Shown here: positions 24,706 through 33,450 of the stretch, one piece after another
How positions within the stretch are numbered: the first letter of the stretch is position 1
How the letters are laid out: each line of letters opens with the position of its first letter
Translations under genes and position numbers: made by a program
From: an uncultured Oscillospiraceae bacterium
GTDB lineage: Bacteria > Bacillota > Clostridia > Oscillospirales > Acutalibacteraceae
Assembly (NCBI GenBank): GCA_949289045.1
Contig: CASEMN010000005.1
Location: 62,001 to 126,000 of the forward strand
Direction of reading: 5' to 3'
DNA: 64,000 nucleotides
The notes under the pieces: generated by a model
Databases searched by the model: none
What the model was told of the DNA's origin: nothing
The model's input: only the letters and a program-made list of their open reading frames with translations

Positions 24706-26040
24706 ATGGAAGAAAGCACAAAAAAATATTCACTTCCCACTGCGGTGGCAATGATTGTAGGCATCTGCATAGGTTCGGGTATATTCTTTAAAACGGACAA
24801 TATTCTCTACGCCGCCGGGGGCAGCGTTACAAAGGGAATAGTTGTTTTCGCATTAGGTGCAATAAGTATAGTATTCGGCGGGCTTTCTTTTGGTGAGCTT
24901 GCAAAGCGAACAGGCTCTGCCGGAGGACTTATAGGTTATGCTGAAAAATTTATTTCTCCAAGGGCTGCCTGTGCCGCAGGCTGGTTTCAGACCTTTGTAT
25001 ATTATCCGGCGCTGCTTGTTGTTGTGGTGAGAGTAATAGGCGTTTATACCTGTATGCTTTTCGGAATAGAAAATAAAATAAGTACAGAGATGGCTATAGG
25101 CCTTGTGTTCTGCTGCTTTTCATATTTATATAACTGTGCCGCACCTAAGTTCGGAGCACTTTTCCAGAACCTTTCAACTTTGGTAAAGCTTATACCGCTG
25201 GTGCTTTTTGCGGCGGCTGGATTTTTGTTCGGAAATCCTCAGGCGCTTACAGCTTCTCCCGAAACGACAGTAAGTTCCGTGGGATGGATAAGCGCAGTAG
25301 CTCCCATAGCCTTTTCCTATGACGGCTGGATTATCTCCACATCCATTTCCCATGAAATTAAAAATGAAGCCAAAAATTTACCCCGTGCTCTTGTAATAGG
25401 TCCTCTTATTGTGCTGGGTGTATATGTTTCATATTTTACGGGAGTTTCTCTTTTTCTGGGGCCGGATGCGATAATTTCAATGGGCGACGCACATGTTTAC
25501 TCAATTGCCGAATCCCTTTTCGGAGCAGCAGGCGGTAAGATAATTCTCATTTTTATTATCATTTCAGTTATGGGAACCGTTAACGGTATAATTTTAGGCT
25601 TTATACGTATGCCCTATTCGCTGGCAGTAAGGGGAAACATGGTGCCTTTTTCACGCACTCTTTCAAAGCTCGGCGAAAGAAGCAATATTCCTCTCGCTTC
25701 CGCCGCCGTCTCTTTTGGTCTGATGCTGGTATGGAGCTTTGTCCACTATTTTGTTTCTTCAAGAAACCTCATGATTAATTCGGATATCTCGGAAGTTTCT
25801 GTGGCTATGAGCTACGCTATGTATATTCCTCTTTATTATAAAGTCTATACGCTTTATAAAAAGGGAGAAATAAAAGGCAGGTTTGCGGGAGTTATATGTC
25901 CGCTCCTTGCAAGCGTCGGCTCCTGCATAGTGCTTTTCGGAGCTTTGAGAAATCCCGATTTAATTCCTGTGGCTCTTATTTTTACAGTTCCGGTTTTTCT
26001 TTCACTTATCTATTTTTCTCCAAAAGAAAAGAAAAAGTAA
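24706..26040 (+). CDS. APC-superfamily amino-acid permease
   Basis: A 444-residue transporter with about twelve hydrophobic helices. The first helix has the superfamily glycine motif VGICIGSGIFFKTDNIL, and FSYDGWIISTSISHEIKNE matches the helix 6/loop region of LAT/AGT-like members. It would import or exchange amino acids by proton or substrate antiport. Substrate is not readable. GGCGGTG precedes the ATG. Single gene followed by a bidirectional terminator. Confidence 0.9.
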   Translation: MEESTKKYSLPTAVAMIVGICIGSGIFFKTDNILYAAGGSVTKGIVVFALGAISIVFGGLSFGELAKRTGSAGGLIGYAEKFISPRAACAAGWFQTFVYYPALLVVVVRVIGVYTCMLFGIENKISTEMAIGLVFCCFSYLYNCAAPKFGALFQNLSTLVKLIPLVLFAAAGFLFGNPQALTASPETTVSSVGWISAVAPIAFSYDGWIISTSISHEIKNEAKNLPRALVIGPLIVLGVYVSYFTGVSLFLGPDAIISMGDAHVYSIAESLFGAAGGKIILIFIIISVMGTVNGIILGFIRMPYSLAVRGNMVPFSRTLSKLGERSNIPLASAAVSFGLMLVWSFVHYFVSSRNLMINSDISEVSVAMSYAMYIPLYYKVYTLYKKGEIKGRFAGVICPLLASVGSCIVLFGALRNPDLIPVALIFTVPVFLSLIYFSPKEKKK

Positions 26041-26061
26041 ATTTATGGCTTTAAAACAAAC

Positions 26062-26095
26062 TGCCCCGTCTGAGTATAAAAACTCAAACGGGGCA
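26062..26095. terminator. bidirectional terminator
   Basis: TGCCCCGT/ACGGGGCA with TGAGT/ACTCA extending the stem, A/T runs on both sides, between convergent permease and ABC genes. Confidence 0.8.
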
Positions 26096-26101
26096 TTATT
26101 A

Positions 26102-26881
26102 TTACTGCTTATCGGTGTTATCTGTATTTTTTGTTTCGCTGTTTTTTTCATTAAGTTTTTTCTGCCTGATACGCTCTTCACGGGCAACGAAATATGCGTC
26201 GTTTACATAGTCTTCTATTTTTTTGCCGTCCTGAATTCTGATTACACGTCCGGCAGATTCGGCTATAGAGTTGTCGTGGGTAATGAGTATAACAGTTCTT
26301 CCCTCGTCGCACAGCTCGTTAAGAATTTTCCTAACCTCTTTACCGCTGTGAGAGTCAAGGTTACCTGTAGGTTCGTCGGCAAGGATAACGGGAGGCTTTG
26401 CAGCTACTGCACGGGCGATTGCTACACGCTGCTGCTGACCGCCGGACATCTCTGCGGGTCTATGGTTTACTCTGTGTCCCATGCCAACTCTTTCGAGAGC
26501 GTCAAGGGCGAGCTTTTTGCGCTCTTCCGCACCCATTCCTCTGTACACAAGGGGAAGCTCTACATTTTCCCTTGCGGAAAGACTGGGAATAAGGTTAAAG
26601 CCCTGGAAAATAAATCCGATTTCCTTGTTTCTGATTTCCGACTGCTCATCGTCTGAAAGGCCTTCAGTATTATGGCCGTTCAAATAGTATTCTCCGCTTG
26701 TAGGCACATCAAGAAGACCCAGCATATTCATCAGGGTGGATTTTCCGGAACCCGACTGTCCTACAATAGCAACGAATTCTCCCTCGTCAATTGTTAGGGA
26801 AATTCCGTCCAGAGCGTGAACCTCGTTTTCGCCGGGGTTATAGATTTTATAAACATTTCTTACGTCAACAAGATGGGGCAT
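26102..26881 (-). CDS. MacB/LolD-type ABC transporter ATP-binding protein, without adjacent permease
   Basis: A 259-residue ATPase of the MacB/LolD/FtsE type. Walker A GQSGSGKSTLMNMLG, Q-loop FIFQGFNLIPSLSARENVELP, signature MSGGQQQRVAIARAVAAKP, Walker B VILADEPTGNLDS and H-loop ILITHD are all intact. An extended, Lys/Asn-rich C-terminus beyond residue 235 is unusual. Such ATPases work with FtsX-like permeases in lipoprotein, peptide or antibiotic export, normally encoded next door; none is present here, so the partner must lie elsewhere. Confidence 0.92.
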   Translation of the reverse strand: MPHLVDVRNVYKIYNPGENEVHALDGISLTIDEGEFVAIVGQSGSGKSTLMNMLGLLDVPTSGEYYLNGHNTEGLSDDEQSEIRNKEIGFIFQGFNLIPSLSARENVELPLVYRGMGAEERKKLALDALERVGMGHRVNHRPAEMSGGQQQRVAIARAVAAKPPVILADEPTGNLDSHSGKEVRKILNELCDEGRTVILITHDNSIAESAGRVIRIQDGKKIEDYVNDAYFVAREERIRQKKLNEKNSETKNTDNTDKQ

Positions 26882-27043
26882 TTGAACACCGCCTGATTTA
26901 TATTTTTATTTGTTAATAATAAATTTTAAGTCTGTAAAAAAAGCAAGTCAAGACGCATTTTGTAAATTATATATGAATGAAACAGAATAAAAATCTCCGT
27001 AAAGGGAAAAACAAAGTTGAAAAAGAAACAAAGGGTGAAAAAT

Positions 27044-27487
27044 ATGGCTGTAACAGGAAAAGAATATGAAAAAATGGCGCAGAAAGCGGAGCCGCCCAGT
27101 CACATGGTAAAAAATTTTTTTATGGCGTATTTGGTGGGAGGACTTATCTGCACTTTTGGCGAACTGCTTTTTACGCTTTACTCTTACTGGGGAGCGGAAG
27201 AGAAGCAGGCACGCATGGCAGTTTCCGTAACCCTGATATTTATAACCGCATTTTTAACGGGAATCGGTGTTTTCGATAAGATAGCCAGATTTGCCGGAGC
27301 GGGAACAATAGTTCCTATAACTGGATTTGCAAATTCTGTGGCTTCGCCGGCGCTTGAGTTTCAAAGCGAGGGCAGAATAATGGGCACCGGTGTTCAGATG
27401 TTTTCCATAGCGGGTCCTGTTATAGTTTACGGAACAGCCGCTGCGGTTATATACGGGCTTATAGTCTGGATTTTCCGTCTTTATTAA
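27044..27487 (+). CDS. spoVAC: stage V sporulation protein AC
   Basis: A 147-residue membrane protein of the SpoVAC/SpoVAEb group. Known SpoVA proteins form the forespore inner-membrane channel that takes up calcium dipicolinate during sporulation and releases it at germination; SpoVAC acts as a mechanosensitive pore. Recognisable segments are NFFMAYLVGGLICTFGELL, TAFLTGIGVFDKIARFAGAG and PITGFANSVASPALEF. The frame opens at TTG 27017; the ATG at 27044 has AGGGTG before it and fits the family start. SpoVAD follows 24 bases later. Confidence 0.93.
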   Translation: MAVTGKEYEKMAQKAEPPSHMVKNFFMAYLVGGLICTFGELLFTLYSYWGAEEKQARMAVSVTLIFITAFLTGIGVFDKIARFAGAGTIVPITGFANSVASPALEFQSEGRIMGTGVQMFSIAGPVIVYGTAAAVIYGLIVWIFRLY

Positions 27488-27511
27488 TTTTTGCGGAAAG
27501 GTGGAAAAATA

Positions 27512-28525
27512 ATGGCGGAAAGAATCGGAAAATATACTCTTAACTTTACTTCGAAGCCATCTATTGTGGGAAACGCCGCAGTAGTTGGTAAAAAAGAGGG
27601 AGAAGGTCCTCTGGGAGAGGAATTTGACAAAATTTATACAGATACTACCATGGGCGAATGTTCATGGGAGAAGGCAGAAAGTTCAATACAGCGTGAGGCA
27701 ATTATAAGAGCTCTCGCAAAAGCTGATACAGCTACATCCCAGGTGGATGCGGTAATTGCCGGAGATCTGCTCAATCAGTGTATAGGAACTACCTTTGGAC
27801 TTCGTGAAATGAATATTCCCTTTGCAGGAGTTTACGGAGCCTGTTCCACTATGGCGCTTTCGCTGCTTATGGGCAGCATAATGGTGGATGGCGGAGCGGT
27901 AAATACCTGTGTATGTGCAACGTCATCCCATTTCTGTTCTGCGGAAAGACAGTTTAGGTATCCTCTTGAATACGGCGGACAGCGTCCTCCTGCGGCACAG
28001 TGGACTGTTACGGGTTCCGGAGCGGCAGTGCTCAAAAAGAGCGGAGGAACGGTGAAGGTTACAAAGGGAATAATCGGAAGAATACAGGATTTGGGTATAC
28101 GTGATGCCAACAACATGGGTGCTGCCATGGCTCCCGCTGCGGCCAGTACAATTACCGATTTTCTAAAGGATACGGGAACTGTTCCCGAAGATTACGACAT
28201 GATTTTAACAGGAGATCTGGGCTCTGTAGGTTCAAAGCTCCTTTGTGAGCTGATGGTAAAGGAGTCGGGAATAGATATTTCCGCTGTTCACAGAGACTGC
28301 GGAGTAATGATATTCGACCCTGAAAATCAGGACGTAAATGCAGGCGGTTCCGGCTGCGGGTGCAGCGGAGCGGTGGTTTGCTCATATATAATGCGTCGCC
28401 TTCAGCAGGGAGAACTGAAAAAGGTACTTTTTGTGGGAACGGGAGCACTTATGTCGCCCACTTCGTCAAAACAGGGTGAATCAGTGCCCGGTATTGCCCA
28501 CGGAGTGCTTTTGAGCACAGAATAA
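27512..28525 (+). CDS. spoVAD: stage V sporulation protein AD
   Basis: A 337-residue soluble thiolase-fold protein that binds dipicolinic acid in the SpoVA complex. The sequence contains FTSKPSIVGNAAVVGKKEGEG, TTMGECSWEKAESSIQREA, YGACSTMALSLLMGS, ATSSHFCSAERQFRYP and GSGCGCSGAVV, all typical. Start at the ATG 27512 with AAAGGTGG upstream. The expected third gene of the unit, spoVAE, does not follow; a 51-residue ORF does. Confidence 0.95.
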   Translation: MAERIGKYTLNFTSKPSIVGNAAVVGKKEGEGPLGEEFDKIYTDTTMGECSWEKAESSIQREAIIRALAKADTATSQVDAVIAGDLLNQCIGTTFGLREMNIPFAGVYGACSTMALSLLMGSIMVDGGAVNTCVCATSSHFCSAERQFRYPLEYGGQRPPAAQWTVTGSGAAVLKKSGGTVKVTKGIIGRIQDLGIRDANNMGAAMAPAAASTITDFLKDTGTVPEDYDMILTGDLGSVGSKLLCELMVKESGIDISAVHRDCGVMIFDPENQDVNAGGSGCGCSGAVVCSYIMRRLQQGELKKVLFVGTGALMSPTSSKQGESVPGIAHGVLLSTE

Positions 28526-28545
28526 AGAAAAAAGGAGAAAAGAAA

Positions 28546-28701
28546 ATGGTAAGACTTTTAAGAGATTTAAATATTTTATCAATGGCGGGAAGAACCCTTA
28601 AAATTATTGAAATTGCACGCTATGTTATTGTAGCTGCGGCAGTGATTTTTGCTCTTACGGAAGGAATAAGGGCGACAATGGGAGCTGCAAAAGCAGGTTA
28701 A
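28546..28701 (+). CDS. 51-residue single-pass membrane protein after spoVAD
   Basis: A short frame with a clear AAGGAG site and ATG 21 bases after spoVAD. It encodes an N-terminal basic stretch (MVRLLRDLN), one predicted hydrophobic helix (IARYVIVAAAVIFALTEG, about residues 24-41) and ends in MGAAKAG. It does not resemble SpoVAE or another SpoVA protein that I recognise. The last three codons and the stop come from the first palindrome of the repeat array (GCAGGTTAA), so the original C-terminus may have been longer. Co-expression with spoVAC/AD in the forespore is inferred from spacing. Confidence 0.6.
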   Translation: MVRLLRDLNILSMAGRTLKIIEIARYVIVAAAVIFALTEGIRATMGAAKAG

Positions 28702-29214
28702 ACCTGCACATAAGCCGCACACCGAACGCCAGCAGACATTTAATATAAGTGCCTGCGGGCAAGATGACATTTAAAACGAAAACATGAGCAAGCAGGCTGA
28801 GCCTGCACCCAAGTCGCACACCGAACGCCAGCAGACATTTAATATAAGTGCCTGCGGGCAAGATGACATTTGAAACGAAAACATGAGCAAGCAGGCTGAG
28901 CCTGCACCCAAGCCGCACACCGAAAGCCAGCAGACATTTAATATAAGTGCCTGCGGGTAAGATGACATTTAAAACGAAAACATGAGCAAGCAGGCTGAGC
29001 CTGCACCCAAGCCGCACACCGAACGCCAGCAGACATTTAATATAAGTGCCTGCGGGTAAGATGACATTTAAAACGAAAACATGAGCAAGTAGGCTGAGCC
29101 TGGCAGCGTGACGCACAGCAGGCTGAGCCTGCACGCAATTCGCACAGCAAACTGAGTTTGCATGCATGACGCACACCAAATGACGGCAACGAACAACTAT
29201 AAATGCCTGCGTTA
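28693..29214 (+). repeat. interspersed palindromic repeat, copy 3: 99-bp tandem array (four units plus divergent tail)
   Basis: Exact 99-base units start at 28693, 28792, 28891 and 28990; a divergent tail begins at 29089. Each unit opens with a palindrome (GCAGGTTAAACCTGC in the first, GCAGGCTGAGCCTGC in the others), then CGCACACCGAA, a TATAAGTGCCTGCGGG block and a spacer ACATGAGCAA. The tail (29117-29214) adds GCAGGCTGAGCCTGC and GCAAACTGAGTTTGC and closely matches the minus strand of the array at 17 kb. It follows the 51-residue gene in sense orientation. The period is divisible by three, giving a 192-codon frame on the minus strand that I do not accept as a gene. Confidence 0.92.
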
Positions 29215-29315
29215 AAAATTTCTTGTTTATCAAAGTATAGGTAAGGGCAGAAAATTTTTTATATTACTTTTTTGTTTATCATTGCGGCATATCCGCTTTA
29301 CAGGAGGAATTTAAG

Positions 29316-29600
29316 TTGCTTGAGAAAATCACCGATGAAAATTATTGTATTCAGATTGAACAAAGTGAAAAACCGGTAGTGCTGTGTTTTTATGCCCCAT
29401 GGTGCGAGCAGTGCCAGCTCATTTTGCCGGAACTTGAAAAAGCATCGGCGGAAAAAGCTGAATTTTATAAATTCGGTATAGTCAATACTGACTTTGAAAA
29501 GCAGCTTTCTCAGGAATTTAAAGTGGAAAATGTGCCGAGCATTTTTCTGGTAATAGGAAAAGAAAAACGTGAAGCGAGCCTTGAAGAAATTTTTGAATAG
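29316..29600 (+). CDS. thioredoxin-like protein
   Basis: A 94-residue thioredoxin-fold protein. The active site is WCEQC in FYAPWCEQCQLILPELE (standard thioredoxin has WCGPC), and the cis-proline loop is VENVPSIFLV. It is shorter than the usual 105 residues, ending after the fourth strand. The TTG start has AGGAGG nine bases upstream. Redox partner unknown; the Glu-Gln pair between the cysteines suggests a changed redox potential or specificity. Monocistronic. Confidence 0.85.
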   Translation: MLEKITDENYCIQIEQSEKPVVLCFYAPWCEQCQLILPELEKASAEKAEFYKFGIVNTDFEKQLSQEFKVENVPSIFLVIGKEKREASLEEIFE

Positions 29601-29631
29601 CTGATATTTTTGTTTTTATATGAGATTATAA

Positions 29632-29663
29632 AAGAGCCCGAAACAAAACTGCTTCGGACTCTT
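29632..29663. terminator. bidirectional terminator
   Basis: AAGAGCCCGAA/TTCGGACTCTT stem with T-rich flanks between convergent genes. Confidence 0.75.
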
Positions 29664-29682
29664 CTTTTTGTGCTGTAACTTT

Positions 29683-30828
29683 TTATATAATGTTTTCTCC
29701 GTATTTAAGAAGTATCATTTCAATAATAAAAACGCTGGACCAGCCGAAATTCTCCGCTCCAAGTCCCTTGCCGGATTTTGAATCATAATACTCATAAATG
29801 CTTTCACTGTTTTTGTAGCACCAGCTGAGTATGTTTTCTATATATTCTATGGCAAGCTCCTTAAAGCCATAATCATAAAGACCTCTAATGGCAAAATACG
29901 CCGTGTTAAGCCAGCAGGGACCACGCCAGTATTTTGCGGAATTGTAGTGGCGGTTATTATAGCTTATTGTAGGCATACCTTTATAGAAATAATTGGGATT
30001 TTCTGCAAGCTTTTTCATGGCTTCGGCTTTCTCGCTGTCTGCTATGCCGGCAAATAAAGGCATAAAAGATGCAGGAGAAAGGCGGTTCGTGAAACGCTTA
30101 AGTTTGAAATTGTAATCGCAGTAGTATCTCTTTTCCTGACTGAAAAGGATACTGTTTATATTTTTTGCCAGTTCCTCACGTTTTTCGATGTAGCTCTGAC
30201 AGTCATTCTCCATGCCGGCTTTTTCGGCTATGTAAGCAGCGGCACGGTAATAGTCAGCCATAAAGCAGTTTAAATCTATTGCATAGCAGCGGTTTATTTT
30301 GTGGGGGAAATCAAATCGTACCGTGTTGTCCCAGCCGCTTTCCATTTTGCTTACGTCGTAGAAAAACAGTTTTCCGTCGCTGCGGTTATTTTCCCACCAC
30401 TGAATGTTTTTGACTATATAGGGATACCATTTTTTAAGAAAATCCACATCGGGTGAAATTTTGTCGCTGCACATAATTGCCCAGCCTATAACAGGCGGCT
30501 TAGTGAATTTTGTTACGCTGTCTCCGTTTGTGTATATAACGTCAGGAAGCTGACCGTTTTCGGACATATGTGAGAAAAGAATCTCAGCCTGATCTTCGGC
30601 AAGCTTTTTGTCAAAATAAGAAGCCGCTATCATGTGGAAGGCACCGTCCCAGTTCCATACACCCTTGTATGTTGAAGGTGAGGGAACAATGCCTCTTAAA
30701 TCACCGAAAACAAAATTTTTATCGTTGTCAGGCTTTTCGATAATGTTGTTTTTAATTGTTTTAAAGGCTCTTTTCAGAAGTATCTCGTCACGCTGAGAAA
30801 GTTTTTTAAGAAAATTTTCATCAAACAC
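29683..30828 (-). CDS. (alpha/alpha)6-barrel glycosidase, GH63/GH37-like
   Basis: A 381-residue cytoplasmic protein of the trehalase/YgjK/GH63 group of inverting glucosidases. Landmarks are GVWNWDGAFHMIAA near residue 55, MESGWDNTVRFD (the Asp is the likely acid), YWRGPCWLNTAYFAIRGL and GLGAENFGWSS near the end (the Glu is the likely base). It is shorter than full GH63 enzymes, having only the catalytic barrel. Its start overlaps the stop of an AraC regulator by 8 bases, and it lies divergent from a GH36/transport operon, so it probably helps break down the same imported oligosaccharide. Exact linkage is not known. Confidence 0.82.
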   Translation of the reverse strand: MFDENFLKKLSQRDEILLKRAFKTIKNNIIEKPDNDKNFVFGDLRGIVPSPSTYKGVWNWDGAFHMIAASYFDKKLAEDQAEILFSHMSENGQLPDVIYTNGDSVTKFTKPPVIGWAIMCSDKISPDVDFLKKWYPYIVKNIQWWENNRSDGKLFFYDVSKMESGWDNTVRFDFPHKINRCYAIDLNCFMADYYRAAAYIAEKAGMENDCQSYIEKREELAKNINSILFSQEKRYYCDYNFKLKRFTNRLSPASFMPLFAGIADSEKAEAMKKLAENPNYFYKGMPTISYNNRHYNSAKYWRGPCWLNTAYFAIRGLYDYGFKELAIEYIENILSWCYKNSESIYEYYDSKSGKGLGAENFGWSSVFIIEMILLKYGENII

Positions 30829-31681
30829 CGCTTATACACTTCCAATCTCTGCTTATTCCCTGTATAGTGTACTCGTTGCCGCGATTTGATTTGCGGAAGT
30901 CCTTGGGAGAAATTCCGCAAAGTTTTTTGAAACAGTTAGAAAAATAATGGCTGTCTGCAAAGTTTAGCTCCATAGCAATTTCTCCTACTGAAAGAGGAGT
31001 ATTTATAAGGTATAGTTTTGCCGCCTCTATTTTTCTTTCCATAAAATATCGGTAAGGAGTAACCCCGTAAGTTTCGCTGAAAATTCTGATAATATAATTT
31101 TTTGAATATCCTATTTCGTCGGCAATTTCATCAAGGGAAAGCTGCTGTTCAACCTTTGAGTCAAGAGACATGCGTATTCTTTCCGCAACGCTCATAAGGC
31201 GGCTGCCGGAAGCATTTTTTATTCTCGCCAGCATACGGTGTATTACGATCGCACACTTTTCCGTAAGTCTCGGATAATTGTTTTCATACTTTTGGCTGAG
31301 AGCCTCTAACTCATTAAAGTAGCAAAGTACATCGCAGTCGGCAAAACAATACTCGTCCTGAGGGAGGTAGCCTTTGCACAGAGCTTCCAAAACCGGTCCG
31401 TCAAAAACCACCCATTTCTTTTGCCAAAGTTCGGTTTCGTCGGTATAGTAGTTATGGCTGCTTCCTTTAGGCAGAAATATTACCGAGTTTTTACCCGGAT
31501 AATATGTTTTCCCGTTAATTTCGAGAATTCCGCTGCCTGAGGTGATAATCTCAAGGGCATTTATGCCTGAATTTTCCCTGTGAATGTGATAGTTTTTATC
31601 ACAGTTTGTTTTTCCTATAACCATTATATTTGCGGGAAGATTGCTGTTATAGAACTTCCAAAAATTAATTCCTTTATCCAA
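30821..31681 (-). CDS. AraC-family transcriptional regulator
   Basis: A 286-residue regulator. The N-terminal half is a cupin sensor (SGINALEIITSGSGILEING, FLPKGSSHNYY); the C-terminal half has two HTH motifs (LSLDEIADEIGYSKNYIIRIF, shown here as two parts around DEIGYSKNY, and SVGEIAMELNFADSHYFSNCF with KKLCGISPKDFR). It is divergent from the GH36 gene and co-transcribed with the GH63-like glycosidase. It likely senses a sugar and activates both sides. A candidate inverted repeat TATGTTA/TAACATA (31717-31759) sits in the shared upstream region. Confidence 0.9.
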   Translation of the reverse strand: MDKGINFWKFYNSNLPANIMVIGKTNCDKNYHIHRENSGINALEIITSGSGILEINGKTYYPGKNSVIFLPKGSSHNYYTDETELWQKKWVVFDGPVLEALCKGYLPQDEYCFADCDVLCYFNELEALSQKYENNYPRLTEKCAIVIHRMLARIKNASGSRLMSVAERIRMSLDSKVEQQLSLDEIADEIGYSKNYIIRIFSETYGVTPYRYFMERKIEAAKLYLINTPLSVGEIAMELNFADSHYFSNCFKKLCGISPKDFRKSNRGNEYTIQGISRDWKCISGV

Positions 31682-31716
31682 GGTGTTATATTCCTCACTT
31701 TTTCTGCTATTTTTTC

Positions 31717-31759
31717 TATGTTATATGGGGATTTAATATGATATTCTTATACTAACATA
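31717..31759. promoter_or_regulatory. possible AraC-regulator site
   Basis: Seven-base arms TATGTTA and TAACATA, 29 bases apart, in the divergent region between the AraC-type gene and the GH36 gene. AT-rich, so chance is a real alternative. Confidence 0.3.
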
Positions 31760-31788
31760 TAAAACCAACTATAACAAGAGGTAATGTG

Positions 31789-33450
31789 ATGAAAATTTTA
31801 TTAAAAACGACTTACAAGTTTGCAGGAAGTACCTATACTCTTTCTGGAGAAGGCAATTGTATTAAGGACGAAAGAGTTAAAATTCAGTTTGAGAATAAAA
31901 ACGGAATAATTAGGGGAGACGTTATTCCGGAGGGAGAAACTGAATTTACGGAATTTTCCATAAGTTTTAAAAGACCTGTGGAAAAAGACGAAAGGATTTT
32001 TTCAAACGGATATCAGTCATGGACACTCAGCAGAGAATATGCACCCAATGATAAAATAAGGGATTTCCTTTTTGCTGCGGATAAGCTGATGAATTCTGTA
32101 TTCATGGCTAAGAGCGGAGTCAACAGGGCAGGAGATGCCATATTTATAAAAACACCTCATAAGAGGGGAATTTTTACAAGCTCTTCTTACGGATACATAA
32201 GAAAAGGAGAAATGGTAGAAATTTACGGTTCTCTCAGTGAACGCACAGGCTTTACATTTTTGGAGTTTGACGGTATCAACGGAACAATTACCGTTAAAAA
32301 GGATTTAGCGGGAGTAAAATTTTCAGAAAAGAGAAGAGTTCTTGATTTCGCTGTAATAAAAGATACATATGACGTGGCATTTGATAAATACTTTGAGCTT
32401 ATGGGCGTAACATGCCGACAGAAAGAAAGACTCTGCGGATACACAACATGGTATAATTATTACGGCAATATAACTGAAGATATAGTCAAACGTGATTTAA
32501 AGGCGCTTTCCGATTTTGGAGAGAGGGTTGATATTTTTCAGATTGACGACGGATATCAGGCGGCAATCGGAGATTGGCTCATTACCGATAAAAAGAAATT
32601 TCCCTCAGGAATGAAAGCTGTTGCAGACGCAATACATTCAAATAATATGAAAGCGGGACTGTGGCTTGCACCCTTCGGCGCAGTAAAATCTAGCCGAGTT
32701 TTCAGTGAGCATCCCGATTGGATTGTCCGTGATGAAAAAGGTGAGCCATATGTTGCAGGCGCCAACTGGGGAAAATTCTACGCCCTTGACATATATAATG
32801 AAGGTGCAAGAGAGTATATACGTCACTTTTTTGATGTTGTTCTCAATGACTGGGGCTATGATATGGTGAAGCTGGATTTCCTCTATGCGGCATGTATTCT
32901 TCCTATCCACAACAAAACAAGGGGAGAGATCATGTGCGACGCTATGGATTTAATCAGGGAATGCTGTGGGGATAAACTTGTTCTCGGCTGCGGAGTTCCG
33001 CTGATGCCGGCTTTCGGAAAAGTTGATTTCTGCCGAATCGGCGCCGATGCAGGTCTTGATTGGAGACGTCATCTCTACATAAACCGTGAGGGAGTTTCCA
33101 CCTGCCATGCAGTAAATAATACCGTTTTCAGGCGTCATCTTGACGGCCGTGCCTTTATGAACGATCCTGACGTATTTTTGCTTCGTGAAAGCAATATGTA
33201 TATGTCCTTTAATCAGAGAAAGCTTCTTGCAAAAGTCAACGGTCTTTTCGGTTCGCTTCTTTTCACCTCTGATAATGTCGGAGAGTATGGAGCAGAGCAG
33301 GAAAAGGTGTACCGTGAAACTATGAGTATGCCGGAGAGAAAGATTATATCCGCCGAGTATACCGGCAAGGAAGAAATAACTGTAAAATATACCGTTTCAG
33401 GTGAAAATAAAACCCTTGTCTTTAACCCTGAAACGGGAGAAGAAAGGTGA
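31789..33450 (+). CDS. GH36 alpha-galactosidase-type glycosidase
   Basis: A 553-residue family 36 enzyme. The N-terminal beta domain includes FSNGYQSWTLS; the barrel has VDIFQIDDGYQAAIGDW, GLWLAPFGAV, and the nucleophile Asp in YDMVKLDFLYA (about D363). RIGADAG (about D420) marks the acid/base region. It lacks a secretion signal and so acts on imported alpha-galactosides (raffinose, melibiose or alpha-galactosylated host glycans); alpha-N-acetylgalactosaminidase activity cannot be excluded, given nagA nearby. It is shorter than the 700-residue classical enzymes. The ATG at 31789 is chosen over a GTG just before it by distance to AGAGGT. It overlaps the downstream transporter gene. Confidence 0.9.
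   Translation: MKILLKTTYKFAGSTYTLSGEGNCIKDERVKIQFENKNGIIRGDVIPEGETEFTEFSISFKRPVEKDERIFSNGYQSWTLSREYAPNDKIRDFLFAADKLMNSVFMAKSGVNRAGDAIFIKTPHKRGIFTSSSYGYIRKGEMVEIYGSLSERTGFTFLEFDGINGTITVKKDLAGVKFSEKRRVLDFAVIKDTYDVAFDKYFELMGVTCRQKERLCGYTTWYNYYGNITEDIVKRDLKALSDFGERVDIFQIDDGYQAAIGDWLITDKKKFPSGMKAVADAIHSNNMKAGLWLAPFGAVKSSRVFSEHPDWIVRDEKGEPYVAGANWGKFYALDIYNEGAREYIRHFFDVVLNDWGYDMVKLDFLYAACILPIHNKTRGEIMCDAMDLIRECCGDKLVLGCGVPLMPAFGKVDFCRIGADAGLDWRRHLYINREGVSTCHAVNNTVFRRHLDGRAFMNDPDVFLLRESNMYMSFNQRKLLAKVNGLFGSLLFTSDNVGEYGAEQEKVYRETMSMPERKIISAEYTGKEEITVKYTVSGENKTLVFNPETGEER

Noticed and set aside
28693..29214. CRISPR array
   Set aside because: Whole 99-base units are nearly identical, with no unique spacers between short repeats, and no cas genes are near.
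28655..29233. 192-codon open frame on the minus strand with 33-residue Cys-rich repeats
   Set aside because: It is produced by the 99-base tandem repeat, whose period keeps the frame open. There is no ribosome site at its start and it runs antisense to the end of the 51-residue gene.
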